A stretch of DNA of 64,000 nt from Camellia lanceoleosa (taxonomy: Eukaryota; Streptophyta; Magnoliopsida; Ericales; Theaceae): the NCBI GenBank assembly GCA_025200525.1, contig CM045761.1, positions 64,698,009-64,762,008 of the forward strand. The letters are read 5' to 3'. Position 1 is the first letter of the stretch; the number at the start of each line of letters is the position of its first letter. This document shows, in pieces, positions 1-12,179 of the stretch. Under the pieces are notes generated by a model. That model had not been told where the DNA came from. It worked only from the letters and a program-made list of their open reading frames with translations, and made no database searches. The translations under genes and the position numbers were made by a program.

Positions 1-577
1 TGGCTGGCACATTAGACAGGGTCCTTCCAAACAATGAAAGCTTTTGCACCCGAGGCAAACCCATGTGCCTCAATGCATCCGAAAAAAAATAAGACATGTA
101 CGATTGGATCCCCACTCCCATCGAATCTGTCGATGTGGGGCATCTTAAATTTCTTCGATAATCTGACCGAAACCTCAATGTACCCATCTTTGATATCTAG
201 AATGGAGTTGAAGCCTTGAGATTTCTTCAATGCTTTCTCCAATCTAGCAATCTTGACCAAGGCTAGATCAATTTCATTAATATTGAAAGGAAAAATCCCT
301 GGAGGAGGTTGAACCGGAGGACGATAAGCTGGAGCTGGGGGAAACATGTCCTGAGGATTTTGGACTGGTAAATTTTCTACTGGTGGGGATAGATCCGGGT
401 TTGGCTGAGCAATAGGGATTGGATGCACAGTTGGCGTAGATGCCTAAATGTATGCCACAGATTGGCAATGACTTCATCTTGTGCAGCCATCCTCTGGTTT
501 ACATTATCCATAGGTCTTTGGACGACAATCATCATGGCAGCAAATTCCTTTGTATTTGGTGCTGTGTTCTGTGCCAT
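1..577 (-). pseudogene. gag: A1 gag, N-terminal part, cut by the window edge
   Basis: This is the start of the capsid gene of the leftmost array unit. The minus-strand ATG at 577 opens with MAQNTAPNTK. A proline-rich stretch (about positions 300-430) and the conserved block IPHIDRFDGSGDP-like follow, which is typical of the N-terminal Gag of Tat elements. The reading frame shifts near 430-470 relative to unit A3, where the same region is one open frame of 207 codons. The rest lies outside the window to the left. Confidence 0.75.
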
Positions 578-1442
578 TGCTAATCCAGGTAAACTAGATG
601 CTAGTGAATTGATTGATTGAGGACGGGTAGGCGTTCATAGAGTGCTTTGTACTGAATCTACTAATTGTTTGTTCTTTCTCCATCGAGTGCCTGAAGAAAG
701 TGAGACTAGCACGGGCTGACCACCAACAAGGTCTCGAGCTTTGCACCGCCTACGGAAACGAGTCCACACAACTTGGGAAATATCGGGTCTTTTTGAAGCT
801 ATGATGGTAAACTACCTAGCAAAAAGAAAGAATGAAAAACAAAATCAAAATCGGATAGCACTTTAGCCCCAATCCAGAACTGTCTAGACATATAGCTGAA
901 CTGTAATCCCCACTAAACTCTGTTTTCAAACCTTACTGATATGAACCATCCTGTACAGTCTCATTGTAAAAGTATACATCAAGTAAAAAGAACCAAAACA
1001 CCCCTATGAGGGGGTAGGGTTACCCTGTCCTAGATTTTTGGCATGATCTAGGCTACATTATTTCACACAACGAGTTTCACAACATCCTATACATGGGTGG
1101 CACCCTGCCCTAATTTGGAATATTCACTATAGCTTTACTATATGCAACTAGGTCGAATGGTCAAAAGGGTACCTTGGCAAGATTACCTAATATACCTCTC
1201 ACACCTAACACCGAGAAGTGAAAGGCGGATCAAGCAGTATAGCGGTGATCCAGATCCAAGGGTTGTGTTTCCAACATGACAGAGCCCATGACCGGTCAGC
1301 CTTTTGGCAAGCCTTTTGGGCAAGTCTCTGACAAACCGTCCAAGAAAACATAGTCACTTACCACCATGCAAATGCTATGCAAAAAAAACATATAAATGTA
1401 GATAAAAAATTCACATCATGAGTTTCAAGTCAAACTCGCTAA
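578..1442 (-). other. A1 leader (5' UTR) between PBS and gag
   Basis: This is noncoding leader. The first 150 bases keep a remnant of the Arg/Ser-rich N-terminal Gag extension that is open in unit A3 (starts 35850). In A1 and A2 its ATG is replaced by GTG and a TGA interrupts it. The remainder is A/T-rich and closely matches 18862-19729. No separate gene is seen. Confidence 0.6.
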
Positions 1443-1462
1443 GCTCCCCAGCAGAGTCGCTA
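1443..1462 (-). other. primer binding site of unit A1
   Basis: On the minus strand this reads as a PBS 5 nt inside the LTR end, followed by CGACTCTGCTGGGGAGC. In unit A3 the same site begins with the canonical TGG, while here it has decayed to TAG. The sequence is complementary to the 3' end of a tRNA ending ...CCCCAGCAGAGTCGCCA, close to plant tRNA-Arg, the primer reported for Tat/Ogre elements. The tRNA identity is from memory. Confidence 0.7.
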
Positions 1463-1467
1463 GAAAC

Positions 1468-4400
1468 TATAACCCGACTTTCCGTGCTCCTTTTGGAAGG
1501 CGAATAGCCCTACAGTTCAGACTCCACTTATGCTTTTGAATCTGATTTCACAAGTGCAATGTGAAATAGTGAAAACACAAAAAGAGTCCAAATTCGGCAA
1601 TTCTTTTTAGAAAATCAATGTTTGAATCAAATGCAAAAAATGGGCTGCTTTGCTAGATTACAGAGTCGCCACCTAAATATTTTTGAAAAATTTAGGAAAC
1701 CCGAGACTCGTGCCAAAGGCCATTAGTCCGTCATCACCAAAGTATCTTGGCTTAGGAACTTAGGTACAAGAGGGAAAGGTCATGAATTCAGCACCCCACT
1801 CGCCCGATCAAAGATCAGCCTCTACTAATCATGATGTGATTTTTATTTACATTATATGCTCTCGTTCTGATTTATTAGCTATTTTTACAATGTGATGCGC
1901 ACACAAGGTATAGACTAGTTTGCAAGAATTAGAACACTTGATCTTTTGTTTTGTTTTGAAAATGTTTTGTGAATTTGCCACTTGAAAAAGTGGGCCTAAA
2001 ATGGAACATTTAATTGAACCATCCCAGTTCAAGCATGTAGCCTTCATCTATAGGCATTCAAACAATGATATCATTTAAGCAATTAGCCTCATGGTATTCA
2101 TACTTTGGACATGGCAACACAAACACTCAATGCAAGATGCTAAAACGTAAAATTACTCACCTAATACTCCAAGTAAAACAAAGCAAAATTATTAGAAAAA
2201 TATGCATGTTCCTAATTAAATGCAATATGACTTATGCCACGCACACACTATGTATTTCTATTAGCTCAGCTATGAACATAGCATATGATTTCATTCAAGA
2301 CATGCGAGAGAGCATGTATTCAAGAAATGAATTTAGACATTTATATTGGGTTAGCATGATGAGCTGAACCTTATATGCATGCAAGACAAATGGATGCAAA
2401 ACATGAGAATCTAATGAAACGTGCTCTATACTAACCATCGTAAGCGAATAAATAAAAGGGAGAAAGACGTGGGATTGGAAGACATACACATTATTACAAC
2501 ATTTGATCCCTCACGCAGAAGGGCGCAAATCAATGTCCGAAAGTCTGAATTAAACTAATTATTACAAAACTGAACCAAATGAATAGAATAGGCTAAGCTA
2601 ATTAACAAGCTAACTATGCTATTACAGTAAGGATAAGCAAGCTAAAAAAACTAGCTATCTAAGCTAATTAATTACAACAATTATGAATAAATAAAATAAT
2701 AATTACAACAATTAGTAGTTAACGAGACTAATTACGGTGAACAACATTAAATTAAATTAATTACAATGATCATAACATGAGCAAGGATGCACAAAAATTG
2801 CATGCATGCACATGCACAATGTTCAAGAACAGCCCTGTTTGCCCCAAGCTTGCTTTGTTTCACCTCAGCCACTGCCCTCTGTTTTCTGCAAAAATACATT
2901 GTTGGCCAAGCTTTGGAGGCTGACCGGCCCTCAATGAAGCCCGGCTGGGCATAGAGAAGGCCGGCTGTGCCTCAGTTTTATGCAAAACTCTGTTTTGTGT
3001 TCTGAAATGAAAACAGTGCAGACAGAGTTGTTCAAGCTTTGTTTGTCCTTTTTTTCCTTCTCTGTCATGGGAAAGCCTCGAGAGAAGGTTAGAATTGCTT
3101 TCAAATCCATCAATGAGCAAATTGATTGCTTGATGATTTCGGATACAACTTTGGGCAAAACTCAATGAAACGCAATGGATATGACCACCCCTTTCTCTTA
3201 TCATGGAATGAACTCATAGAGGGTGGTAGAGACGCTTCAAGAATCATCAAAACACCATGAATTAGCACATGATCACTCTTGACTTGATTAACTTGGCATA
3301 ACGTCTGACCAAGCCTAAGCAAGATGACTCATTTTCTTTAAGTGTGTTGGTTGCTTTTAAAGCAATTCTTTTAGTCATTTCCATTCTTTAGTCCATTTGT
3401 CCGAAGTGATGATTAAGTCCTCTAAAAGGAGAAAAGCATCAAATAGGAAATAATTCTCAACATGAAAGAGAGATTATGTTGTTGACAATGAATCTCCTTA
3501 GAGATTAAGCCATTAAGCGTAAGTCTCTAGTTCATATGTTGAATAACCATCAACCATTTGAAACAACTCTCAAATGAAAGAGATGAGTGGAAAGTTGATT
3601 ATTAAAATGAGGTTATTAAACATGGAAATGAGTTGAAGAAAAACTAGAACAACATGCAACAAGCTATGTACAAGGACTTATGATACAACAAATGAACTAA
3701 TCAAAGCTTGAAGTAATTAAATAGAATGAGACAGCCTTAAAACAGTCCAAAATAAGCCTAAAACAGTGGTTGAAAATATAAGAAAAGGGCTGAAAAGCTA
3801 AGCAAATGCAAAGACACTAAAGCTATGTAAACAAAAGAACAAGGAGGGATGGCCATCCCCTCTAATTTCAAGACTTCAAATCATGTTTATGGCCTCAGTT
3901 CAACCTTGAAAATCAATTCAAAAACCAAAGAAAAAGAGTGTAAAGGAGCTAAGGGTTGAGCTACAAAAATAGGTGCAAGTGAGGGTGTTAACCTCACCAC
4001 TTTTGGTAGCTTGTCCAAACCCAAGTTCTAACTCTTAGAATAGGTGTAAAATAGTCCAAGGACACAAGAAATAAGATCAAAAGTTACATGCTTATACCTC
4101 TCAAAATGGAGTAAGCTTTGGTTGATGATCAAATTCACTATTGACACACTCTCAAGCTTGAATTATACTTCTCATGGGTCAACCAAGGCTCTAAGATGAT
4201 GAGTCAAGGTTGTGTATGGTGTATAGAGATGATACAAGGTTGGTAGGTCAACTTAAGGGTTACTTACAATGGAAGAATGAGGAAGAATGAGCTCTCTCTA
4301 TGTGTATAGGCTCTTTCTTAATTGTGTAACCCCCAAAACAGAGGTATATGGTCGTATTTATAGAATTTGAGCACAAAAATTGATAAATATCTTCAAAAAA

Positions 4401-4731
4401 GAATAGAATAATGTTTATCGCTATCGAAGCCCGGCTGGGCATCAATAGCCACGGCCGTCCCTTACTGAGGCACGGTCGGGCCTCAATGACTTTCCCTTTT
4501 TTTTTTTTTTTTTCTTTTTTTCTGTTGTAGCCTCAACAAAGGATGGCAGAAGGTGTGAAAATGGATTTCTTGGGTGTAATCATTGGGAATAGGGAAGGTT
4601 TGGGGTTGTTTCGAAGCTTAAACAAGACTCCTTCATTGACACCTCAAATCACGCATAATACCACTTTCATCATCGAGTGTTCTGAGCAAAGCGCTTGAGC
4701 CTTGCGGGCGGTCAAAAATGGGATGTCTACA
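1468..4731 (-). repeat. family A LTR 1 (3264 bp), shared by units A1 and A2
   Basis: In minus orientation the LTR starts TGTAGACATCCC at 4731. In intact copies it ends ...GGGCTACA, but here TG has become TA at 1468. It is flanked by a PPT on its U3 side and a PBS on its U5 side, so it is the 3' LTR of A2 and the 5' LTR of A1 at once. A TATA box lies at 4355-4362. GC-rich modules lie at 2921-2975 and 4426-4490. Small ORFs inside it (for example around 2065-2367) have no recognisable similarity and are not genes. It differs from LTR 2 by scattered substitutions and three short indels (near 2830-2868, 4075 and 4400). Confidence 0.88.
4355..4362 (-). promoter_or_regulatory. LTR TATA box (family A LTR 1)
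   Basis: The minus strand reads TATAAATA in a C/G-flanked context, conserved in LTR 2 at 22639-22646. Its position, about 370 bp from the U3 end, fits the LTR promoter that would drive minus-strand transcription of the downstream unit. Confidence 0.55.
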
Positions 4732-4749
4732 GTTGCCCCTCTTTCACAG
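4732..4749 (-). other. polypurine tract of unit A2
   Basis: Immediately before the LTR start on the minus strand lies the purine run GAAAGAGGGGCAAC, the expected primer for plus-strand DNA synthesis. The equivalent in unit A3 is at 23036-23051. Confidence 0.75.
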
Positions 4750-5019
4750 AGCTCGAAGTGACGTGAGTGAATATCAAAGCCCAGAGACGACCCATTTGAC
4801 AAGGCCGCAAGGTTCGGGCAAGAAATCAAGACATAAACGCAAAAATTGAACTCGGGGGCAAAATATAACAATGAAATGCAGCAAATAACTTATGATCATG
4901 CAACGAAGCAACGCAATGAAACATAATGTAAATGAAGTATTGAAACAACGCTACAATCTGGACAACGAAATGCAACAAAAATTGAACTCACTTTTTCTTT
5001 ATTTCCTCCACTTTGCTCC

Positions 5020-7687
5020 ATGGCTAGCGGTGAAGTTCCCATTTCGAAACCCACCATTGGCATCGGGGCCGCCTTAGGTGCAGATATGGAGGCTGAGGAT
5101 CCCCATACGTTGCTCCCTCTCAACGACAGGCCATTCGATGCGGCCATTTATTAGCCACGTACACACGTTCCACCTCTAGGTGGCATTTTGAGATTCGGGG
5201 GCCTCATTCCCGGGATAGACAAGGACATTTTGCTGCGAGAGCCTACGGAGCACTTGTCCACCGATGCCTCCACGGTAAACCATTTTCCTCTGTTTTTGTG
5301 CTCTTTGCATTTCACTTGAACTTGAATTTCACAAGTAGATCACCAATTCATACCATATATATTCCCCATTGACAGGTGGTGGCTAGGAGGATTAGTGGCT
5401 ATGGATCCATATCCGGCCCCCTGCGCTGGTACGAGAGACTACCTGTATAGGTCCGCGCATCAATTGATGCAGCTGGCTTCGGGCCCTACGGCTTAGGGCT
5501 CATACAAATGAGGGATGAGTCATTTTTGTATGGAGCTTTGGTCGAGAGATGGTGGGAGACCACCTATTCATTTCACTTCTCGTTGATCAGGGAGATGACC
5601 CTGACTCCGAAAGATTTTTTTATGCTCACCGGCCTGTGGGTTGGAGTTGGTGGTCCAATCTCGTATGATCCAGACATGGCTCAGTAGAGAGGCGCACATC
5701 GCCAGCTTCTTTGAGTGATACCGGACATTACCAGCCACGGGATGGTGAGGTACAACTGGTTCTTCTCCAACTTTCAGTCCACCACTCCAGATGAGGTCGC
5801 CCAGTACACTCGCGGCTTCTTTATGTATCTCCTCGATACTACCCTATTTACGAATAAGGAAAATACCGTGGGGTTATATCTTCTGGGGGCATTGGTGGAC
5901 CTCCCTCATGTGGCAGAGTACGATTGAGGTGGCATTGGCCTGGCCACCCTATACTGCTATATAAGTTCCGTCTCCCGCCGCAAGGCAGATTCACTCGCTG
6001 GCTATTGGAAGGTTTGGGAGGTACGCCTCATATTTATCCTTTCTATGTATTCTATTCATTCTGCATCGTCTGCTCATTTGCCTTGCATTTCATTTTCTGC
6101 TTATTTACTTCATCCATCTTTTTGTAGGTAGCTTTGGGATTACACGTACTTCACCTCCTTGGCTCTAGTCCCGGTAAGGCCGATCGAGTTGTCAGTACCT
6201 TGCTCTCGGTACTATAACTCCCGATTTAAGTAGCGTCGGCGTGTAGACCGAGATTTTTCCTACTTCCGACGTTTCTTTGACACGATCACTGCAAACCAGG
6301 TAACAAAATACCACCCTTTAACTGTTACATACTGTAAGCAGACTGCACTGTTTCCCATACTGTACGGTCATTCTCATACTGTTGGTTTTATGCCGCACTG
6401 TCATTCTCATACTGTACTGATTTCTCACACTGCTCTGATTTTTCATACTGCTCTGATGTCTGACACTGCACTAACATCTGACATTGCACTGAGTATTGAT
6501 ATATGATATTGCATTGATTTCTGACATTGCACGGATATCTGACATTGCACTGATATCTGGCATTTCACTGATTTTTGGCATTGCACTGATTTTCGCAGGT
6601 TGACCGACACCCTTGGGAGAGCATCTCCCAGGTGTCGAGGACGACCTACACCACTACATGGCATATTTCCACTATGCGGATTCTATTCAAGGGCCTTTTT
6701 GGCCGGGCGTATTACCTGGGAGAGAGGTTCATCCGCCAGACACAGGGCATTGCTGACCCCAATATTCCACATCCTTCTCCTCTAGTCATGAGGGTAGTGG
6801 ATGAGCTGCAGGTTGGTCCTCAAATCAACCTCCTGATGTTGGGCTAGGATGACGATCATCATCATGAGCCTGGCAACTTCACAACCTTCCTACACACCTG
6901 GGTGATGGCGCCTTTTGCCCCAGGCATGGCTTGAGCTGTACCGGAGGTTGTTACAGCTGCTGTTGCTGCTAGTGATGCGCCTGCTGGAGGTGCCCCTACC
7001 GTTGCTCCCATTCCTAGATTTCCTATGATCCCCACTGAGATCATGTACATGCGTCCGGATGGAGTGATCGAGCAGATCCCGCTTGAGCACATCGAGGAGA
7101 GGGACCGCAGCTAGTGTTTACTCCTGGCGTCAAACAAGTACACATTCCTTTATGCTAGTCCATACTGCACTTTAGCTTGTTTTCTACCATTTCTATTCAT
7201 CGTTTTCTTGTATGCCTATCTATCTTTTCTCAGATTCTGTTCTTTTTGCAGATACCCTGGGTGTATAGTGATGACCTCCTTCGTATGATTGATTGGCTGC
7301 TCCTCATGGTACGAAGGAGGTAGATTGCCTTAGTCACCCATGGGATCGAGGTACGTTCTATCTGCGGTTTACTGTTGTTGCCATATTGTACACTTTGTTA
7401 ATTCATTATGATATCTGTCCTCTTTTCAACTTGAGCCGGCGCCAGCAGTGCTTGTAGGACCTTCTGCAGCCAGTAGACAGAGACGGGGCCGAGGGAGAGG
7501 CCGCGGGGGAGCCGATCGAGGGAGAGGTCGAGTGAGGTAGTGCTTGCCTTCTGAGGAGTCTTTTAACGGGTCCATGACCCCTGAGGACGAGGGAGAGGAG
7601 GTTAACTTGCAGTTGAGCAGTCCCAGCAACGATAGTGATGCACTTCCTCCGCAACTGAGGAGGAAGAGGGCGAGGATGGGCTATTGA
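5020..7687 (+). pseudogene. antisense plant-mobile-domain (PMD, aminotransferase-like) gene, unit A2
   Basis: The gene runs opposite to gag-pol and starts about 290 bp inside the 3' end of the element (ATG 5020, MASGEVPIS). Exons with phase-0 boundaries can be followed: 5020-5274, 5376-6020, 6132-6299, then from 6599. All have GT...AG introns, and further short exons lead to an Arg/Gly-rich tail and TGA at 7687. Exon 2 encodes the PMD core, with FGPYGLGLIQMRDESFLYGA-like and ALVERWWETTYSFHF motifs and then YTRGFFMYLLDTTLF. PMD proteins are plant nuclear factors linked to silencing and are recurrent cargo of Tat elements. In-frame stops lie at 5152, 5448, 5685, 5712 and 5925 (all shared with unit A3), and a private TAG lies in exon 3. 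It cannot encode the full protein. Confidence 0.82.
6301..6597 (+). repeat. degenerate ~18-bp minisatellite filling PMD intron 3
   Basis: Between donor GT at 6300 and acceptor AG at 6598 the sequence is built from variants of a word like CTGATTTCTGACATTGCA, repeated more than ten times with decay towards its 5' side. The corresponding intron of unit A3 (about 24600-24898) has the same repeat. The apparent minus-strand peptide with repeated QCQ/ISV words here is produced by this repeat. Confidence 0.7.
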
Positions 7688-8356
7688 TGAGGATGACGAT
7701 TTTGTTTTTATTGTTGTTGTTGTTGTTTTTTTTTTTTTTTGCTTTCATTTTGCTATGTACATAAAGACTAGCTCCGGAAAGACCTTTTTGTTTTATTTTG
7801 AAAGATTTTATTTTGTTTTGTTGCTCTGTAAAACAAAGACCAGGGTAGGACCCGCTAGTTTATAAAAGACAAGTTTTTGTTGAATGACCTCTTTGCACAA
7901 TGTGATGAATGGCATTTGCATGTGATGAATGGCGTAACCCTTGCATTGTAACCTTTAGAATTGTGAATGCTTGTTCTTGAATTTATTCATGAATCGGATA
8001 ATGACTTATAATCGGTCAAAATGTAAAATACAACTCGATAACAGAAAAACAAAATGCAAACAACTCGAAAATGCAAAAAAACACTTGGTACAAACAAAAC
8101 AAAACTTAAAACAAAGCTGTAGTGCATCCAGACAGAAACCAGCTTTTTTTGCAATTGCACTAGTCTGAGTCATCATCAAGACCCGGCTGGGCCTAAATAT
8201 ACACGACCGGGCTTCGCTGAGGCACAGTCGAGCCTCAGTGTGAGGTCGGTCAATGCTACCTAATTGTCATGCATTGCTTCTGCTCATCTTCTATAAATGG
8301 TGCTTCCCTGCTGTTTTTCTGGTAGAACAACAAATCTTTGATATTTTGCTCTCAAG
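7688..8356. other. spacer between the two antisense ORFs of unit A2
   Basis: This is noncoding, A/T-rich sequence with T-runs near 7725-7740. A GC-rich module at about 8180-8250 contains ACCCGGCTGGGCC and GACCGGGC words also found twice in the family A LTR. No ORF with recognisable similarity is present. Confidence 0.6.
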
Positions 8357-9598
8357 ATGGAGGCATTATGCAACAATAGGCTCTGAGACTGGATAGCCAC
8401 TTTGGACGACTTAGAAAAGGTGAATTTTTATGGTTTCGACCTAAATGTCCTTTTTCCTCTAAGCCGTACTTTCCTTTGCTTTCCATTCCTATATGCCGTT
8501 GTTCAATGTTGGAATCCAGTCACACATGTGTTTCAATTCGGGTCACAAGAGATGTGTCCGACATTCAAAGAATTTCAAGCTTTAATGGAGTCCCGGTGCG
8601 ACGAAGAAATCATACCAAAGCCCCGTTTTGGCCATGCCCAAGCTTTGGGGCAAATGTGTGGGTTAGCATCATATGAGGCTCGATCCTTTGCACATGATGG
8701 GGAGCTAGACATCCCTGGTTTAATCCATCGATTTTCTGCTTTTGAAGACAAGAGTGACCTTCATTGGCTTGGCTACCGGCAATATGCTCTTTGTTTATGC
8801 CTTCTTGCACAATTCCTCCTTGCCCTTAGTTTTGGCAGAGCTAGTATTCGGTTAATTGAAGTGGCTCATGGCTTGAGAGAGGGCAAGAGCTGCATAGGCT
8901 TAACACTAGCTAAAACTTTGATGGGTTTGGATGCTTTCCATTGGGAAGAGACTACCTGCTTTGCAAGGAGCCTACTACCTCTCCAGGTATTATTTTCCAC
9001 CCTTCTAATTTATGATTCTTACATCGCTCATCACTCATTCTCTTGTTTTCCTCTCAAAACATTTTCCTTACTTTTCCCTCAACGCACACCTCTCTATTCT
9101 TTAATATCTCTTATTTTTCATCCCTCCCTAGGTATGGTTGATGGATAAATTGTACGTAGTGGGCCCTTGCCCCGAATTCTCAGCCAGGGCTTACTTCTTT
9201 CGCCAACAACTAATAGATTTCCTCTCAGAGGGTTTATGGTGTGATTGGATGTGCAGCCAGTCCGCAGTTGATCATGGCGTTGCCTCTGGTTTTATTTAGT
9301 CGAGATGAGCTACAGCATTTCTCGACAGTCGGGTGTAGAGTTAATTGGCCTTACACATTGCGTGTTCTATTTTCCTCTCCAGTTCTAACGCCAGTTTGGG
9401 CATGATCAGATACGTCCAGATGAGGAAGTGGAATACACAGCTTCATTTTCGGTTAATGCCTCGCATATACCCCAGTATCTCACAGACTGCAGGACAAGAG
9501 AGATTCTAGCCCCTGCCATTAATTTCAGTTACACCCTATCTGAGGAGTGTTTGGCTTGGCTTGAAGAGGAGACTGAGATTGGACCATCTTTGGCATAG
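8357..9598 (+). pseudogene. second antisense ORF, DUF7745-like, unit A2 only
   Basis: The ATG at 8357 opens a frame broken by TGA at 8384 and then continues to an intron at 8987-9131 (CAG|GTATTA ... CCTAG|GTATGG, phase 0). Exon 1 has the pattern AVVQCWNPVTHVFQFGSQE followed by CPTFKEFQALM, and a block around RQYALCLCLLAQFLLALSFG. These resemble the N-terminal half of DUF7745 proteins, which are related to PMD and found on plant retroelements. Downstream a one-base frameshift near 9270 leads into an RQFGHDQIRP motif typical of the PMD/DUF7745 C-terminal part and a stop at 9596-9598. The hydrophobic tail seen if the intron is read through is not real. Unit A3 has lost the whole gene by deletion. 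Assignment is by eye. Confidence 0.65.
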
Positions 9599-9625
9599 AG
9601 CCACCTGACTTAGCTATGCCCTTAG

Positions 9626-12179
9626 TGTCACGACCCAAACCCGCTCCTATAGGTTCAGCATCGTAACCGGCCAGTAATCCTTGGGTTACCGAAGGCCTCT
9701 GAACTAATTAACAAAATTAAGGGGGCTAGAGGAAGCAAATACTCAAATATAGTTATCCAATGAGCTGTGTAGACTTATATGAAATAGAATATTTAAAACT
9801 TTGTATGCATAACCAATAGTCATTCTTACATTATACCCACACACATAATATCATCCTAAGTACAGCCAACAAAACAAACAAAAACTGATATACATAAACA
9901 ACCAGAACTCAATATATGTGACACTTCAGGAACCTCCACGTGAGGTGCAATGGTTGGCTGACAACAGAACGCAGATCCAAACAAAAGCCTTCAGGCTCGA
10001 TCTCTAAAATGCCAACCTATACATATATATACACACAGTGAGCTAAAGCCCAGTAAATAACTTTAAGGTAAAGGGCTTAATGAACGGATTCCAACATTTC
10101 TTAATCATAATACAGATCATAGCATAATCATTCTCATATCTTAACATAATAATGGTACATCCCATTGAGCACGTCACATATCTTCTTCCGATTAGAGTAA
10201 TCGGTTTCGGATACCGATTAAACACATATCACATCAATGAAGTGGCTAACGAGATCTCGTAATCACATATATGTCATGGACCCGCATTAACATGCCGTCC
10301 CCCATGACTTGGGACTATCTATGGATGCCATAATAGATTTCAAACATAGGACATTCGTTCACGTAAACAAATATCATTTTAGGAATCATAACTTATCAAA
10401 TCACAATTAGAACATAATTCATATGAACATATCTTTACAATAACATTACTCACAGTGGTTCTCGTAAACGGTCAATCAATCTTTGGACGTTGACCTACAA
10501 ACATAGATGTACAAAACAAAAACACATCTTATCATTACACGTGTTCACATGGCCGTTATGGATTAGCTTTCTTATTCAATCCAGTACTTAAAACTTGTAC
10601 ACATGAATCAATTCTTGGATTTATCTCGTATTTTTCTAATTCACTTTACATATACCGTTTCTTAGCTCATGACTCTTCAATAACTCATAATTCATGTCTA
10701 CAAATGCTCAGAAATGGATGGAAATGAAATGCAGAACAACATGTCAAAATGCACTGAAAATGGCCTGGTCACTCGAGCGGATCGGCCTGTCTAAAAAAGT
10801 ACTAATTGGTCTCAATCTACACTTGAGCCGCAACTCCCATGCTCGAGCGATCAATCAAAATTCAAAGGGTTTGCTCGAGTGCGACTTTGGTCGCTCAAAC
10901 GGAGCGCTTATGACTGCAAAAACGCTGAGAGCTTGCATTCTCCGCTCGAGCGTATGTTTCCTTGCTCGAGCGGACTGTGAAATTCTAGGTTTTGAAAAAC
11001 AGAGTTTTAAGCTTCCAAATGCAATTTCAATGGCTAACTTATGCATGACTTGTTCAAAAACTTGGAAAACGTACCCAAAAACTTGAACATATGATTTTCA
11101 CAAACTCTTTTGCTCAAACTCATGAATTTACCAAATTTGAACTCAAAGGCCCTTGTGTGTAAGATTTTCAACTATTTTCATGATTTCTTTAAAACATGCA
11201 AGTGGTTGTTATGAATCCATGAATTTCCAAAGCATTATGCAAGATATGAACTCACATGCTTGCAATGGCTTCAAAACTCAAACTTAGAATGATGGAACCA
11301 AAGGTTAATCTCCAAGAATGCACATGCAAGTCATCTACAAGCTCAAAGACCCATTTCTCTTACTAATTTCATGAAAATGGTTCAAAGATATGTTGAAATC
11401 CTGATGCATGGAAGTTAACTATGGAAAATATGCTCAAGACTCTTACCTAGAGCTTGATTTCAAACAATAAGAGATGGACTTCCCTTAGCTCCCTTACCTA
11501 GAGCTTTCTCTCTCCAGAGTGAGCTATCTCCCTCACTCTCTCTCTCTCTCTAAGATGAACTCTCTACTCAAAGAAGTAGAAAGAACAAGAGGAATTTTGC
11601 CTACATTCCCTCATATTTCAGCAGATATACACAACACACTCACACACTCTCACATTTATAATGAATAACACATGCACACACATACATTACTCCAACACAC
11701 CCATAATAATTTATCCTCTACACTCAACACCATCACATGCCTCGGCACATCATACACTTAATCACATCTTGAATCATGAATAGGAGTAGATTAGGCATAA
11801 ATCATGCATCATCTTATTAAACACAAGTAACCTTAATTAATCATGGTTAGCACATGACTCAATTAACCCCAAACTATTCTAATTAAGGTTCAATTTAATC
11901 ACATGTGATTTTGCTGAACTGAATCAATTTTTAACAAAACTTCTCATATGTTTTCAAATATTCCAATTAGTCACTCCATGTACTCAAATTCGGTTTCTGA
12001 AAGCATTTAGGCTATCAATTTCGGACTTAAAGCAGAAATCATAACATATAATTCTGTGAATAACAGATAGAAAGCCAAATAGCACATAAAATACACAATT
12101 AGCACATAATTCCCTTTTAAACACTTGTTAGCATTCTAAATTATGGATTAGTACTTAATTACGGATCATGGTTGTTACA
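9626..12179 (-). mobile_element. nested solo LTR N1 (chromovirus type, 2554 bp)
   Basis: The insert starts TGTCACGACCC on the plus strand and ends GGTTGTTACA, so in minus orientation it is TGTAACAACC...GGGTCGTGACA. The ends and inner sequence resemble the 5' LTR of element C (55169-57588), including the block with CCAATGAGCTGTG. No internal domain follows, so it is a solo LTR. Flanks CTTAG (9621-9625) and CCTAA (12180-12184) could be a decayed 5-bp target duplication, but only three bases agree. Five CTCGAG words cluster at 10771-10973. A CT microsatellite lies at about 11530-11553. Confidence 0.78.

Noticed and set aside
2065..2367. 100-codon plus-strand ORF, also present at 20350-20652 and partly at 37317-37517
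   Set aside because: Its repeated presence follows from lying in the family A LTR. It has no recognisable domain and is broken in the third copy.
6443..6664. Minus-strand ORF with repeated QCQ and ISV words
   Set aside because: Generated by the minisatellite in PMD intron 3. No independent evidence of coding.
8987..9148. Hydrophobic tail on the DUF7745-like ORF that could be read as a membrane segment
   Set aside because: It lies within a GT-AG intron. The spliced frame continues with a different, conserved sequence.
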